Made by a program: the position numbers and the translations under genes. A DNA stretch of 64,000 nucleotides. Source: Sipunculus nudus (Eukaryota > Annelida > Sipuncula > Golfingiida > Sipunculidae). This document shows, piece after piece, positions 37,881 through 51,288 of this stretch (the stretch's first letter is position 1; each line of letters opens with the position of its first letter). The DNA lies in NCBI GenBank assembly GCA_026874595.1, contig CM049322.1, forward strand, positions 59,338,886-59,402,885. The letters run 5' to 3'. The notes beneath the pieces were generated by a model. The model searched no databases. It saw only the letters and a list, made by a program, of their open reading frames with translations, and had not been told where the DNA came from.

Positions 37881-39950
37881 TATTCAAGCTATAGGAATTG
37901 ACATCGTTTGAGCTCCCAGAATGTCAGATGGGCAGAAATTACTCCTAGAATCACCATATGCAGTATCACTGTTAATTCTTGTTAGATCGTCCTGGTAACC
38001 TGAAAATAGGTTATGGTGATCTATATCCTTTAGGGTAATGGCCAGAAAAAAATTTTAGCAGCCGTGTACAGCAGATGTGTACAAACTGTATTTATTCGAC
38101 TTAAAAAAATCTTATAACGTATCATGAAAGGATGTATTGGCTCAGTCTCCTTGGCAACTTGAAAATAGGCTAAGGTGACCTGTATCAACTGAGCTACTTG
38201 CAAACATCATGATTTTGAGCACCCGGAGAGTCAGCCATGGCTTAGAACTTCACTGTTATCCGTGGAAGCTTCTAATGAAAATTCTAGGGAGCTCATTGTA
38301 ATCCTGAATTCAGTATACTGCGCCTTTTATGTAAGTAATAGGAGAAATATAATTTGAGTACTGAAGATCAGCCAATTATGAATCTTAACATAGAACCTTT
38401 AATCTACAAATTCAAGGAGATCATGGTTTAATCTCATTTCACACCTGAAATAAGTCCATGATGGCCTAAATTTTGTGAGATATGAGCGGACACCAAACTT
38501 TGAGCACCCAGAGAGTCAGACTTGGCCTTAATTTTAACTTTAGGACCTAGACAAATCTTACTTACTATAAATGATGGTCATTTAATGTCTCTTTCAACAT
38601 TAAGGTAACTGTTACTATATTTTTCTAGCTGAGCTACTTGCAAACATCATGATTTTGAGCACCCGGATTTCCCCCCCCCCCCCCAAAAAAAAGTCAGGCT
38701 GGGCTCAAATTTTAACGTTTTTAACCTTGTAGTTATTTGTTAATTCAAAGGTTGCCATCGTAATGTCTTCTTGAACATCCAAAATAAGAACCCTCTGACT
38801 TATTTTTTATGACTTTTCAGCACGATGGACTCACGTAGTAGCACTTGGATAAAGACACTTAGGATCCGGGGACTTCCCGATAACATGTGTTAGAAACCCT
38901 AAATTAGATTGATATACCCTATTTTCTAAATTCTATTGACAAGAAGGATGATTGTGGTCAATTGGGACTCATTATATCCTTTGTAATTAAGTAAATATTT
39001 TCACCAGTTAAAAAAAATTATGTTTAATATTTGCATCTCCTGTATGACAAATTCTGCCGAGTTATTATTATTATTATAAGTATTATTATTGGTGGACAAT
39101 CGAATATGATACTCTCTGAAATGAGGTAATACTACGACAGAAAAGGAGAGTGTACATAAAGTTTTGTTGAGTAAATTTGTCCATATTGTATAACATGGCA
39201 TTAAAGTAATAATTAAGGTCCCAGTTTTTCATATGTATAAAGTAATTTTGATTGTTATTATTATTATTATTATTTTTATTATTATTATTATACTGTATTA
39301 TGGTTATACTGTATTCAGGCATGACACGCCTTGGTCAGAGTTACATGGTATATCTGGTGACTTGGAAACCTAATTGTGTCCGATTTAATCTTAAAAAGCA
39401 TCTGTTAATATTGCAAAATAAGGTTTATTAGAACTATACCTTAATATACTAACTCTGCTTGAATTGTACCAATAAGAAAACCAATTTTAAAGGCGATCAT
39501 GAATTTTCAATCAACACAACGTCAGTCATTAAATTGTAGAATATATTATGGAAACATACAGCATGATCACGTTTCACCTTAATAATTTTGCTTCACCAAT
39601 GATACCTAAAATTATACCTTATTGATAGGCTAAACTGTCTCCAATGTACAGTCAAACTATTGATCTGGTAAAGGAATATGTTTACCTCATAAAATATACA
39701 TACTTAATGGTCCTAGAGCAACGTGAAAGGAAACGTGACCCAGCGCTTTTGAACCTGTTTGATATAATGCTTGCTTGGAGTTCAAGGTCAAGTCAGGCCC
39801 AGAGGACAGAACAAATATTTTGTTGCAGTCTACATTTTACTCTTAAAGCATAATTAACCCCATCTTTGTTTCCCCCATGCGACTTTTATTGTTCAGCTGT
39901 TTCATCAGCTGTTTGTAACTAGTTTATTTCTAATATTTTTGTGATTTCTA
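37880..39950. repeat. Gene-free region with dispersed short repeats
   Basis: A segment reading GAGCTACTTGCAAACATCATG followed by ATTTTGAGCACCCGG occurs at about 38193 and 38633, with a partial copy near 38498. A 'cttggcaacttgaaaataggctaaggtgacc' type segment near 38150 recurs near 37995 and resembles 9215-9265. Poly-C at about 38669-38683 and (ATT)n at 39065-39300 are present. No gene was seen; the 69-codon frame at 39644-39853 lacks support. Confidence 0.5.
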
Positions 39951-40599
39951 CTTTTCAAACACATACAGATTGCATCTTCTCTTTCAGTAGCGTTAGTTGA
40001 CGGTACGCTGCAGTGTCAGGTGACTCCGCCCACTGAGGTTTTACTCCCTTGTTATATCGCCCAGATTTAATAGACGTTTGCGCAGCGTGTTCTCGAGTAG
40101 TGCCGCGTACTTACGTATTTCCTAGGTTTAAAGGTTTCGCAAACCCTGTTAGGTCGGTTTTAGTTTCCGTCAGTTAGTCCGTGTGGTGTAACGGTAGGTT
40201 TTCGGGTAGCATAGAGTGCAGTCGCGTAAACACTCAGGTCGAGCTGGGTGTTGTTGTTATATGGTAGGTTCGTGCGTCAATGGTAGGTTCGTTACGTGAT
40301 CTCTTATCGCTATGGACATGTTGAGAGGCCACAGACTGTAGTAAGGCGACGAGGTAAACAGAAGGAGGAGGATTTACATAAGTTTGCTCGGAGCCAAACT
40401 GTTCAGGCTAGAGATCAAGCCGCGCAGGATCAAGATAAGCGTACCAGGGCTCAATGAGCATGAGTAATAGGAACCTGTTATAGCTCTCGCGCACGAGTTA
40501 GAACTACAAAATAGAGGGCAGAAACGAGAGCTAGAGGTTCGCTACAAGAGTTAGATATAGCAAAGGTATGGGTCGCGTCTCGTAAGCCAGCAGCTGATG

Positions 40600-42180
40600 A
40601 AGTTGCTGAATTAGGCCGTTTGATGAATCGATTGATCGGATCGATGCGTTTCTTCAGATATTTGAGAGATTAGCAGTGAGCATAGAGTATGCCTGAGATA
40701 GGCTAAGTACTCTGTTAGAGGACAAAGCCCTGACAATTTTTTACTGCTGTCTGCACCGGAAGCGTCTTGTTTCATAGTCTAAAGTTATCTCTATTGAAGT
40801 GATATAGGATGACAGAAGAAGGGCCCCGCGGATTATTTTTATCGAGCATGACCGAGAGTGGCGAAACGCCTAGTCAGTTTGCTGTTAGGCTTTGCGGATT
40901 CCGGGACAATTGGATTTAATTGTTAGAACCGAAAGACACGTTGATGCTCTCAGGAACTTGCTGCTCAGAGAGCACTTTGTTAATTCCTGCAACAAGGAGC
41001 TGGTGGTCTTCTTAAAGGAGTTGTAGTGTAACTCAATTAGTGAAAAGGCCAGGTTAGCAGAACGTTTCACCGAAATGGGTTCATAGTTTTCTGCGAAATG
41101 TAAAGCATTCTGTGGGTAAAGTAATGCAGAAACGTGAATAGCTACGGGGTTCTCAAGTCAAGAAGGTCGAAGGGAGTTTTGGAATTCGGAGCCCCGTGCG
41201 GTGTTTTTGTTGCGGTGGAGTAGACCATCAGATAGTGGATTATAGAAAGTCCAATGTCGGTCAGAGAAAAAAACCCGAGGTATGTCAAAATCGGAAGGCC
41301 GCAACACAAGCCATGGTAAAAACTCCTAGTGTAGCTCCGCTTATTACAGGCATTGAATTGGTAGGCACAGTCAATGACACACGCCCAAGTGATGGGACTA
41401 GGGCCTATGTAACAAGGAGTCCTGAAAACAGTATGGACGAGTTAATGGGAGGCCTAGCTCATATATGTGATGAGCTCGCATCGCCGACGTGTCGGGACAT
41501 TTTAAATAGGTGTCATAGATATTACTGTGTTGCGAGACACTGGATGTACCTGTGTCACTGTTAAAAAAAAAAGGATTTGGTTCCAGCCAAACAGTATGCC
41601 GAAAAACTGGTTAGCGGCGTGATGAATGGTTTGGCTGAAGAGTTCTTAAGAGCGGTTATTAATGTTGACTGTCCGGTTTCCGTCGAGAAAATGGAAGCAT
41701 CCGTGATAGAAAATCCCTTTAACGAGTTGATTACGGGAATGTTAAGGTTTAAGTGCAAACCTGATAGGACAGGATCATAGCACTGAAACCGAACAGAGAG
41801 ATGCGTACGCGAGTGAACCGACTCCTAAAGTTGCTTGGCAGTAGAAACCCGGACAATGAAACGTAAGGGACGCGTCAACTATCCGAGATTATTCCGTCGG
41901 AATTTGCCTAGGCGCAGAAAGACGAGATATCTTTGGCTACCTTCAGGAAGAAGCAACAGACGCGAATGCGGCTTCTACCCGGTTTCACCTGAAAAAAAAA
42001 TGGCTACTTAGTGCGCGATGTCTGGTACATACCTGGGAGAGAATACGTAGCCTGTTTTTTCTAGAAGGGAATGTATCGGGACGTTGCACAATTTTGTATG
42101 AAGTGTGACGTGTGTCAGCTGACGATACCGAAGGGTACGGGAAATAAGCGTCCCTACGATAGAGGCAAGCGGTTGCGCGA
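40600..42180 (+). mobile_element. Decayed Ty3/gypsy retrotransposon (gag, protease, integrase pieces)
   Basis: Pieces appear in the right order in shifting frames. A capsid-like region has FDESIDRIDAFLQ near 40618, SGETPSQFAVRL near 40857 and LREHFVNSCNKEL near 40965. A degenerate zinc knuckle starts at 41199 (CFCCGG then H, final Cys replaced by Tyr). A protease-linker segment ends NPFNELITGML near 41712-41745. A CDVCQLTIPKG-like integrase zinc-binding segment lies near 42105. The reverse transcriptase and RNase H are missing. LTRs were not identified; 39990-40300 or 42250-42600 could hold remnants. Confidence 0.7.
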
Positions 42181-42339
42181 CATTAATATTCGGCAATCGA
42201 GATTTATTGTTGCTGCCGACTGATCCCAACAAACCAATAATGCAACAACAAGCAAGTGTTGAGATGGCCGCTGGTACTGCAAAAGTACCAGTTTGATATC
42301 GAATCTGTAAAGTGAAAGTTAATTTATGGCCCTGGCTTC

Positions 42340-44222
42340 TGAGAAGAGTTGTAAGCGAGTAAAGCTAATAGATTATGTGCAGTATACGACTCAAATGTAT
42401 ACATGCATCAGAAATGAGTCGGGTAAACGTTATGTAGAAAATAATTTTTTTCGTAATCTGTATATTAAAGGGAAAAAGTGTTCCACGTTTTATTTTTATT
42501 TCTCAGATTCACTATGCCAGATTAGCTCTGCATTTGTATTGGTTGAGCAAGAATTGACGCGCCGGGTTAAGTATTATTTTTTTTTTTAAATGTGGTCATT
42601 CATAGGTTGAAAAGGTAAGAGAGGACGCCGCCAGGTCTAATTATGTTATATTAAACTGAACACCAAACATTGGCAAACTAAGTAACCCACAAGGTTTTAA
42701 AAATGATAAAAAAATATTTCTTCGTCATCATCTTAGACACGCCCATAGTGATAACAACCAAAATATGTTAATAATTTTTTTTAATATTACTTGGTTAACC
42801 AGGAGAAAATCAGAAGACCTAAGCACATTTAAGATTATGCATCTCCTTGTTAGAAGAGTTGTTTCCCACATATATATTCAACTTTATATCTGATCACTGA
42901 AACGACGTATCACAAAGTCATTCCCGTCAATAAACACACAGCTAACCAGAAATAAACCAAATAATGACTGTCAATGTCTCTTTCACGTCGTATTCATGAA
43001 GCTTCGAAATTCATGCGAAGATGATCTTCCATTTTGAGTACCCCCTCTACTTGTCTTAAACCTGTCATTAAACCGCCTGAAATTGTCTGTCTCGTGATAC
43101 CATCTCTATTTCTTATATGCACTGGCTGTTTAAAGATATGTTGTATCAGTCACTTGACTGTGCATGGAAATACGTGTATGTTATTCTCCGACTGCCTCGT
43201 CTTGGCCTCTGGTATGTGTGGCATGCATACAATGTAAGATTCGCTTATGTTTATCAGTGCAGTTGTCAGCTGAAAGGTTGATACATGTGTTATCTAAAAT
43301 AAAGAAGGCGTAGTAAAAACGCAAATAGCCGGTCTTTTCGTCTTTTCTGTATGTACATAATACATGGAGTGTTCTGATTGAAGTGCATCTTCATTCTACC
43401 AACCATGTATATTATCTGTGGTAATCCAATGTTAACATTATCAATTTCTTTATACTGTTAACATATTTCAGTGATCACATATGGTAAAATTTTGCCATAG
43501 ATACCTATCTTGAGGGAAACATCATAAACTAACCCCCCTAAAAGCCATGCCAGAGTACCAATATATGCATGTCACATTATAATACTTAAATGATTAAGTT
43601 ATAATCTTATTACTATAATCATAATATTACTTTATTACTGTAAACCGATAAAGTACACTATCACCTCACAAATCTCATCAAGACATCTCGGTCCGATCTC
43701 ATATTGGCAGCTCTTTCTGTGAAGTAACAATAGGACTGATCATCGTCAAACCTAGGGGACAGGAAAAAGGAATTCGGCCACAAGCTTCTTTTATTCCTTA
43801 TAATTGATAAAATTTATTTAAATATAAGCACAATCTGTTTCACGGGATGCGACCCGATCATCAGGACAATGTTGTTAGAATGAAGCTAACGGTGTGGTTT
43901 GAAAAGCCGAGACCCTACGAGATTTTGCTTTGTGCGTATCAGGGAGAGCACGTAAATGACTGACACTGATCCTATTGTCCTCAGGGGCACAATAGGATTG
44001 GTCGGGGTACACGTGCGGTACAAGGCAAACCTCAGTCTCATGATACGTTTTCCTGAGATTAGGTGCTCAGAGTCAGGGATCATAAGAGAGCACACACTAC
44101 AGGTACTGGCAAACTTTGTAACGGACACTTGTAAATGATTACGATTAAAACCACGTTCTGTCTACCTGTTTCGTTATTCGTAAATTAATGCTATATGTGC
44201 GTGCCTGAAACTATTCGGCTTC

Positions 44223-44301
<79 letters not shown>

Positions 44302-44416
44302 AAACTATTATTTTTTTACAAATCATTTCAGTATCGTGAGACAATCAACGTTTATGCAGATCAATTTATTTAAAAAACAGAACATGACAATATTACTAGC
44401 TAATATACCTAGGAAA
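42340..44416. other. Gene-free region
   Basis: Short frames only. It contains a possible hammerhead-type motif on the minus strand at about 43837-43865 (see findings) and a long (TA)n tract at 44226-44300. The stretch around 43740-44150 looks like transposon debris, but no ends were found. Confidence 0.4.
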
Positions 44417-45967
44417 GTACCGTATTTCCTTGATCAGACGCCGGGCCTTAAATAGTCGCCTGCGTTGTTTATTCGCCGGGTTGAAACAGTGTCCCTGAAA
44501 AATAAACGCCGGCCTTAAATAGACGCCGGTCTTGTTCATAGGCCAGGTGTCGGAGTAGTTTCCATGTCTGCCGCCAGAAGTCTTATCTCTTCACTATAAA
44601 TGGTGCATTTACCGGTCAAATTGACCATAGATTGTGGTATGAATTTCGGTTTGGGTTTTATTGATAATATATTTAAATTTTCTGTAAATATTTATTTTCT
44701 TTTACGTAAATGCCTGTTTCCGTGCAATAGGGACACCATATATTCTCGATTCGTCCATTATGATTAAAGCCGGTCACCGATCCTAATAAACGCTACACAA
44801 ACACGGCGGCAGTCGTAAGCTAACACTATCACTGCTGTCAAGCTAGATAAAAATAGTACCGCCTGATACAAGCAGTTCAACTTGGTACAGTGAAAGTATA
44901 CCTCACGGATAGATGAACAGAACTGTTCAAATACGTTTTGGCACATATTTCTTGGGTAGCATGAAGACACCAAATTATGGTGTCAAGCGGTACAATTCGT
45001 AGCTACTGCCAAACCAAATTATTCATTTTTGAAGCGTTTTTAAGTGCGTCCCTACTGTTACCTAAAACCACGCTTCTAAGATAAACTTTAAAGTTGAAAA
45101 CAAAATATTTACTCCTGTCCACAACAATGTATACAGAAATATTCCCGGCAGTAAATGCCACATACAGGTATATACCAGATCGGAAATGCTTCAATGCGCT
45201 GTGTCAAGCTGAATCGGTTAAAAGTCGGACGGAAAGTGCCACGAAAACGATTTACGAAGTGCCGTCATACGTACCAGCCCCACGTTTTTCGATGGAACCA
45301 ATATTATCAGTTGTCCGCTGTACACAGTTAAGGGACGAGCCACCAGTGTTCAGGTTAAACCAAGTCAGAAACGCTTGAATACGCTGTGTTGAGCTGAAAT
45401 GACCGGAGGAAAGTGTCATGAAAATGAATTACGCTCTGTCTTTTTAAGGACCAACACACCGTATTTCGATGGAACAATTAAATGTTACCAGTTGTACGCG
45501 GAGAACAGTTCATGGAAGAGCCACCCGTGTAAAGAGGGAAAAAATGTTACCAACAACACGCGGTGTAAAATAGATGGAACAGCCACATGAAACATCTAGG
45601 TACATGGTTTCGAGAGGCCCGCGCTGACAGATACTTGTTGACAACTGGAATCTCTCGCTGTGATTCCCCGTCAATTCTTATTATGGTGCGTGATTGTGGA
45701 GATCGCGCGTGTATTATCCCTATGGCATCTAAGGACATTTCGTAAACACACCCCGTGTACCGGCGATGTTTTCACTTTTGTCCCTGAGTAGTGACCGGCG
45801 GGTTTATTGTTTCAGCGTTTTCTATTTTTAATGTCTGATGAGCCTGATTCTGTAATTTTTTAATAAACGCCGGGCTTAAATAGAAGCCGGCCTTGTTTAG
45901 ACGCCGGGTCAAAGCAGGGTTTGAAAAAGATAAACGCCCGGGGCGTCTATTCAAGGAAATACGGTAC
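44417..45967. mobile_element. 1551-bp non-autonomous DNA transposon
   Basis: Begins GTACCGTATTTCCTTGA and ends with its exact reverse complement, a 17-bp perfect terminal inverted repeat. Subterminal sequence with AGACGCCGG and TAAACGCCGG motifs is repeated in both orientations at each end. The interior has an imperfect duplication of about 185 bp (about 45185-45370 and 45370-45545, each with a CGCTGTGT segment and a TTTCGATGGAAC segment). There is no transposase frame. Superfamily uncertain; a target duplication was not clear. Confidence 0.8.
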
Positions 45968-47065
45968 TTTATTGTTGTTGACATAACATTAAGCCAAATC
46001 AAGTTTTCAAGGTCTTACATATGTTAATTAATTAATGTGTTAAATAATTCTAATTCATCAAGAGAGAATATTAATACTAAGTTTTATGACCGCGTTTAGA
46101 ACTTCTTTTTTTTCTCTTTTTTCCCTTGTATATTCTAGTTTACACAAAGGTCATGTCGAGCAAACATGCATATTTCTTTCAACGGACCTTTCATCTATGG
46201 TTTATCAGGCCAACATGAAAATATCCTGCTAAACGTCAAAATTCACGGTAGCGGCTTTTACTTTAAGTCTATCACTTATCCCAGTCCGTTGAAATATCTA
46301 AATTAGTAGTAGAACATTTTTCTACGGAAAAAAGTTCAAGCGCGTTCACCAAAATATCGATATTCGAAAACTGTATAGCGATACACAAAATGCGAATCAC
46401 CGTATCGAGATATACCCATATATCGATAATATCGAGCAGCCCTAGTGACTTCCTCGCTAACTGTGGTCGAAATTGTGGCATGACGTCACATGAAAATTCC
46501 CTGGAGCCTTATGGATGGTTATTGAGCAGGATACACAGGGTTATTCTAGTAGCGTTAACATTAAACCCGTAATCCTGCTTCAGGCGCTATCCTATCTATT
46601 TTTAAATAGGAAATTTGAAATAATATGTTAAAATCAAGTGTAAAATGTACTTATACCATCAATGATGCCCAAGCAGTTTTGAAATGTATTAATTTATTAT
46701 TGATTTATAAATATATAGAAACGCAGGAGTTGATGTTGTTTTCGTTTGCCTGCAAATTACGTAAAATTTTAAAATAACTTAAGTTCATTTCAAGATTTCG
46801 TGTTCCATATACACCAAGCCTGCTCTTGCACGTATTCGCGTTTTATGCCTCGCGCTCGTCAACATGAGCCATGAAATACCCAACACCACTTTTCTTCATC
46901 TTTGAGGGGTTCCTTACAGGAAACACTTGAAACAGTCAACAGGGCACAGAGGTAAATGAGGGTCGGCGTCCTGGACAGGAACAAAATTCGATGAGGAAGA
47001 GAAAGCAGACTGTATGAAGTCCAAGGCGACATCTTTATTTGACAGACACGGCATGAACGGATTAC
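45968..47065. other. No gene recognised
   Basis: AT-rich sequence with short unsupported frames. No ends of mobile elements or RNA genes were seen. Confidence 0.4.
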
Positions 47066-47070
47066 AGTCT

Positions 47071-47300
47071 CACATTGAGATTTGAGTTACCGCCGGGCCG
47101 CCGCTCGTTGCTTCAAATATTCAAATGAGCTTTGGTGTTTTAAATTTACTGTCACACATTGAGATATGAGGTACCGCCGGGCCGCCGCTCGTTGCTTCAA
47201 ATATTTAAATGAGCTTTGGTGTTTTAAATTTACTGTCACACATTGAGATATGAGGTACCGCTCGTTGCTTAAGATATTAAAATGAGCTTTGGTGTTTGAA
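47071..47300. repeat. 84-bp tandem repeat, about 2.7 units
   Basis: CACATTGAGAT starts at 47071, 47155 and 47239, a constant 84-bp period. Units contain CCGCCGGGCCGCCGCTCGTTGC; the third lacks the CCGGGCCGCCG part. As 84 is a multiple of three, a minus-strand frame (47335-47087) reads through, but there is no independent coding evidence. Confidence 0.85.
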
Positions 47301-47339
47301 CTCACACACGCCATCTGCCGGATAGGTTTACCCATATGA

Positions 47340-49040
47340 CCGTCACCCGACAGACGATTATTGGGCCAATTTCAGATGTGATACAAAAGTTCGCCGTGGT
47401 AGACAGAGTGATATACTTTTAAATTAGAGAAGCAGAAACCCGTGAAGTTTTATTTGTCTCACTACAGTCAGTGCCAAAAGAGTTTATCCTATCGTTGTAT
47501 TACTGTTCGTATCAAGTGAGCCCGAATCGCCTTATGGCAACTTGTTTACCGATGTTACTTTGTGAATGACGTCATGGCACCTAGATCCCGCCAGTCCGAA
47601 GCCAAAACCTTGGCTGATCGCCTACAAAAATGTGACACAAAATGTTGCCGGACCACCAAAAAATCTGGAAATCTCACCTAAATATTATTTTTTTATGCGC
47701 TGCCTTTCCGCTATGGTCTCATTCGTGCAGACGGTCAAATAAATAAGTTTATCGCTTTTATCAAGCGCAAAGTGCACCTAAATCAGCCATCTGCAATGTT
47801 CCTGTCCCGCTGTTTTGCTTGAAGTCACCTGACCGGTATTGCGATGTTTTTCTCATATTCGGGGCCTAATGATGTCCGGTCACTTTCTCCTTCGGTCAGT
47901 CAATGTACTTTCTTGGTTATAGCAGTGGGTGTGAAAGTAAGGGGTCAGCTAAAAAACCATCCAGTTGTGTTATCCTGCTTCTACCGCAAGGTGGCGCATC
48001 GATCGGGACACACTGAAACCCGGGCACAACTGGAGAAACCCGGACCCAATTGGAGAAACCCGGGCCCTATAAAACACAATTTAGGTGATAATTCGTATTT
48101 TGGTGCAGGGTAATAATTTTTAATAAGGGTCAAATTACCTCAATTTCTGGCAGTCAGAATACCCGGGCCCGATAGAACGGCCTAATCATACGTGTTCTAC
48201 GCGGATATTTTATATTTTTAATTGATTTTAATCAAATGGACAGTACTGTAAAAATGGACACCAAAAATGTTATTAAGATTCGGTAAATCACGGCAATTCT
48301 GAACTATAACATAAATGATCCGACAGAAGGTCAATTTTCCCGTAATACGTCTCCCGGGCCGAAATCAAAATGCATTTACACTCGATTACAAAATAATATT
48401 TTTACATATTACTACTGGTTACGTTAGATTAGACAATCTTCTGATTGTACACAAGATTTAAAAATTAAAATATTCCGAATTACCAGCGTTTATTACGGTC
48501 TGTCGGACCGGCCGAGTAAACAAAGAGCACGTGATGAACAAGCGTAGGGTTTATTCGGATCCGAATCGGGTTCATGTTATTGTATCACAGACGTAATAAG
48601 ACAGGGGTACTATGGTTCCAAAGCCGAGGCCCTCGTTAGAAAACACTCAAATAATATGAACTTTCCCTGTGCATAGATATTGGTGTGACGAAATGTCATT
48701 GTAGACATAGAATAAGTCATGTTAAACTGAAAAATACACAAAACAGAAGTGTAATGTATTGTTTAAAAAATGGGTCAATAGTTCTGTAAATTTATGTGAT
48801 ACGAACTTTTTAAAGTGTTATCTTATGCAGAAAATTATATGCGAGTGATTGTAATTTTACTGCCTTATCACTCTTACCCGACAGCACATCATATAACTCA
48901 AAAGTAATCAACAGACTTTTGTTCAAAATTGTGCACGTACATTAATACGGTGGCGCTACCTTTTTTCATCATTTCGTTTTCTATAAATCACTTTTACTGA
49001 ACAGCATGTTGAAAATGTAAGTAAAATAGGATTTATTTGA
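47340..49040. other. No gene recognised
   Basis: Contains a small cluster of GGAGAAACCCGG-like repeats at about 48030-48065 and otherwise unique AT-rich sequence. The 89-codon frame at 47844-48113 has no recognisable domain. Confidence 0.4.
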
Positions 49041-49048
49041 TATACATT

Positions 49049-49790
49049 GGCGAATCCAGGATTTATGCAAGGCGGGTTCCAATCCTAGACTGGTACCCCG
49101 CTCTATTATGGCATCGCTGCTCTAGGCCAATCATAGAGACGGGCGTACAACGCCATCTTCAGGACTCCTGGCAGACTGGTTCCAACTCAGGTATGATTCA
49201 TATATGATAAAAATAAGCATTTCGTTTGCTCAGAGAAGTTGTTAAAAGTTGGCTGTACATTTCGTGTGACATTTATGATTAGATTAATAGATATTGATAA
49301 TAAACCAATGCCACATACAGTTGAATATCAAGTATTCAGTATATCGTATGATTCGTATCATCTATACATCCATCAGTCATTTTTTGTGCAAAAACTCATT
49401 TTTCAATATTTGGAAAGTTAAAATAACTAAAGAAAGTAATTTTATAAGTAATCTTCATGAATAACCAGCCAGGATCGCGAGAACGTCCATGACAATCGGT
49501 GTGAGCGTACAGACTGGAGTTGGAACCAGTCTACAGGTAGGTCAGGAGTTGCAACTGAGAGTACTGAAGATGGCGTTGTACACCTGTCTCCATGCTTGGC
49601 TCGAGGGCCTTAATAGAGCAGGGTACCAGTCTAGTTCCAATCCATGCAGAAGGACAAATGGTAAAATCTTGAAAAGGTTCCCAGGTCCCAAAAGGGGGGG
49701 CACAAAAATGTTCTGAAACCCTTGGTTTAAAAAAAAAGTTGGTGCTGCCACCATCGAGGGGGGGGGGGGGGGCATCTGGATCCGCTTCTG
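49049..49790. mobile_element. Foldback element
   Basis: 49075-49195 is approximately the reverse complement of 49497-49650: GGTTCCAATCCTAGACTGGTACC on the left, GGTACCAGTCTAGTTCC on the right, with CAACGCCATCTTCAG matched by CTGAAGATGGCGTTG. Outside this, GGCGAATCCAGG near 49050 is matched by CTGGATCCGC near 49776. The central 300 bp is unique. There is no protein coding capacity, and a G run at 49759-49772 may be unreliable. Confidence 0.6.
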
Positions 49791-49799
49791 ATATATGCC

Positions 49800-50523
49800 A
49801 AAAACAATAATGTGGCTTAAGAGTCACACTATATGTGTGTGTGTTTACAACTTGTAGTGTCAATTTGTATGCTTCATTTGAAGAGGGATTATTTTCGAAC
49901 AAACACTTGTAGCGCCACCTTCTGCTCCTGTAATGAACGAACATAGCTGTGTGGATTTGATGAGATAAGACTTCACTGATTATCTTCAGAAGTACCTCTG
50001 TTATAAAACAAATACAGGAGAGTACACGTTTTAGAAGTTCCATGTTGTCATGCACCGTTGCCATCACGTCGTTAATAATGTCCTAACAGATCACCAGCCG
50101 ACTGTCTTTATTGAGATGGTTAAAAAAAAACGTCGTTGGACGGACAATCGTGGTTGTTAATTAATAACCAGACATGGCCCCTTGGAACAAGCACGATAAA
50201 CGGCAGATAAGGAAGGTATACAAGTGCTGGGTTGAACCGTTAAGTCGTGTGTGCTTAATGTCCGGCATTATCATAACTGATAATAACCGCATCGCCCGGG
50301 GCTGTCGTATCGAGATCAGTGATCATTTATATGGGCACGATTACATGGCACAATAACAACAATGTATGTGTTGAGACTTACACATGAAAGCAAGCATTAA
50401 TGATCGCAGTATTGTGGATTTGTGGTTTTAATATTGGTCAGTTCTAGTGTGTGACTGTATTGATGCGGTTAGCCGTGTGAGCGTAGGCCTACGTTTGCTT
50501 ATAACACCACACGACTGACAGCG
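49800..50523. other. 5' flank of the cystine-knot gene
   Basis: No coding frame supported. TTATAAC at about 50499, 25 bp before the start codon, is too close to the ATG for an ordinary TATA box unless the leader is extremely short, so no promoter is assigned. Confidence 0.4.
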
Positions 50524-51234
50524 ATGGCTTATGGGATTACGTATTGCGCGGGACTTCTCGGCGTTATCGTACTCTGTGGTGTCCAGGTAGTGCTTGGACA
50601 AGGCAAGAATTGTACTTCCGGTACAGAACAGGTAAAAACTTTTTATTTCTTCTTTGTTGTTTGTATTTGTTTTTTTTTTGGGGGGGGGGGGTGTTTTATG
50701 TCAGATGTTTAGCAACAGACAGGTCGGGTAAATCAGCTACCTTTACAGTGGCAGAACATTTTATATTTTTATATCATTTTTGTTGAAATCCACACTCCGG
50801 TTAAAAATCCGCATAATTTGTTCGATTTTCTAATCTAGCTAGTGCCTAAACACGCCCCCTCCCCCCCCCCCCCCCCCCCCAACGCGGTGTTGAGGTCAGT
50901 TTCTGCTAGTAATGTACACAGGTAATATTGTTATGGTGAACCTCACAATTATCATTACATTTCAGTGTAATAACAACGACGAGTGCTGCTCGGGAATTTG
51001 TACAGCAAATTTGTGTACAACTGGTTGTACAAGAGAAGGGTACAGGGTGAGTAACAAGTAAACTGTTACTTTTAAAGTATTTATTCCTCAGCAAGAAAAT
51101 ATAAATATCGATAATTCTTACATTTTAAGTAATATCACTGTTTAATCATTATTTATAGTAAATCGTAAATACATTTAAAATATCGCCAATTCTTACATTT
51201 TAATTATTATCATTGTGTTATCATATGGATATAA

Positions 51235-51288
<54 letters not shown>

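Noticed and set aside
45094-45378. 94-codon frame inside the 1551-bp transposon
   Set aside because: Falls in an internally duplicated non-coding segment and is not retained in the second copy of that duplication.
49531-50067. 178-codon minus-strand frame upstream of the cystine-knot gene
   Set aside because: Overlaps the foldback element and a G homopolymer and has no recognisable domain; the Pro-rich stretch comes from the homopolymer.
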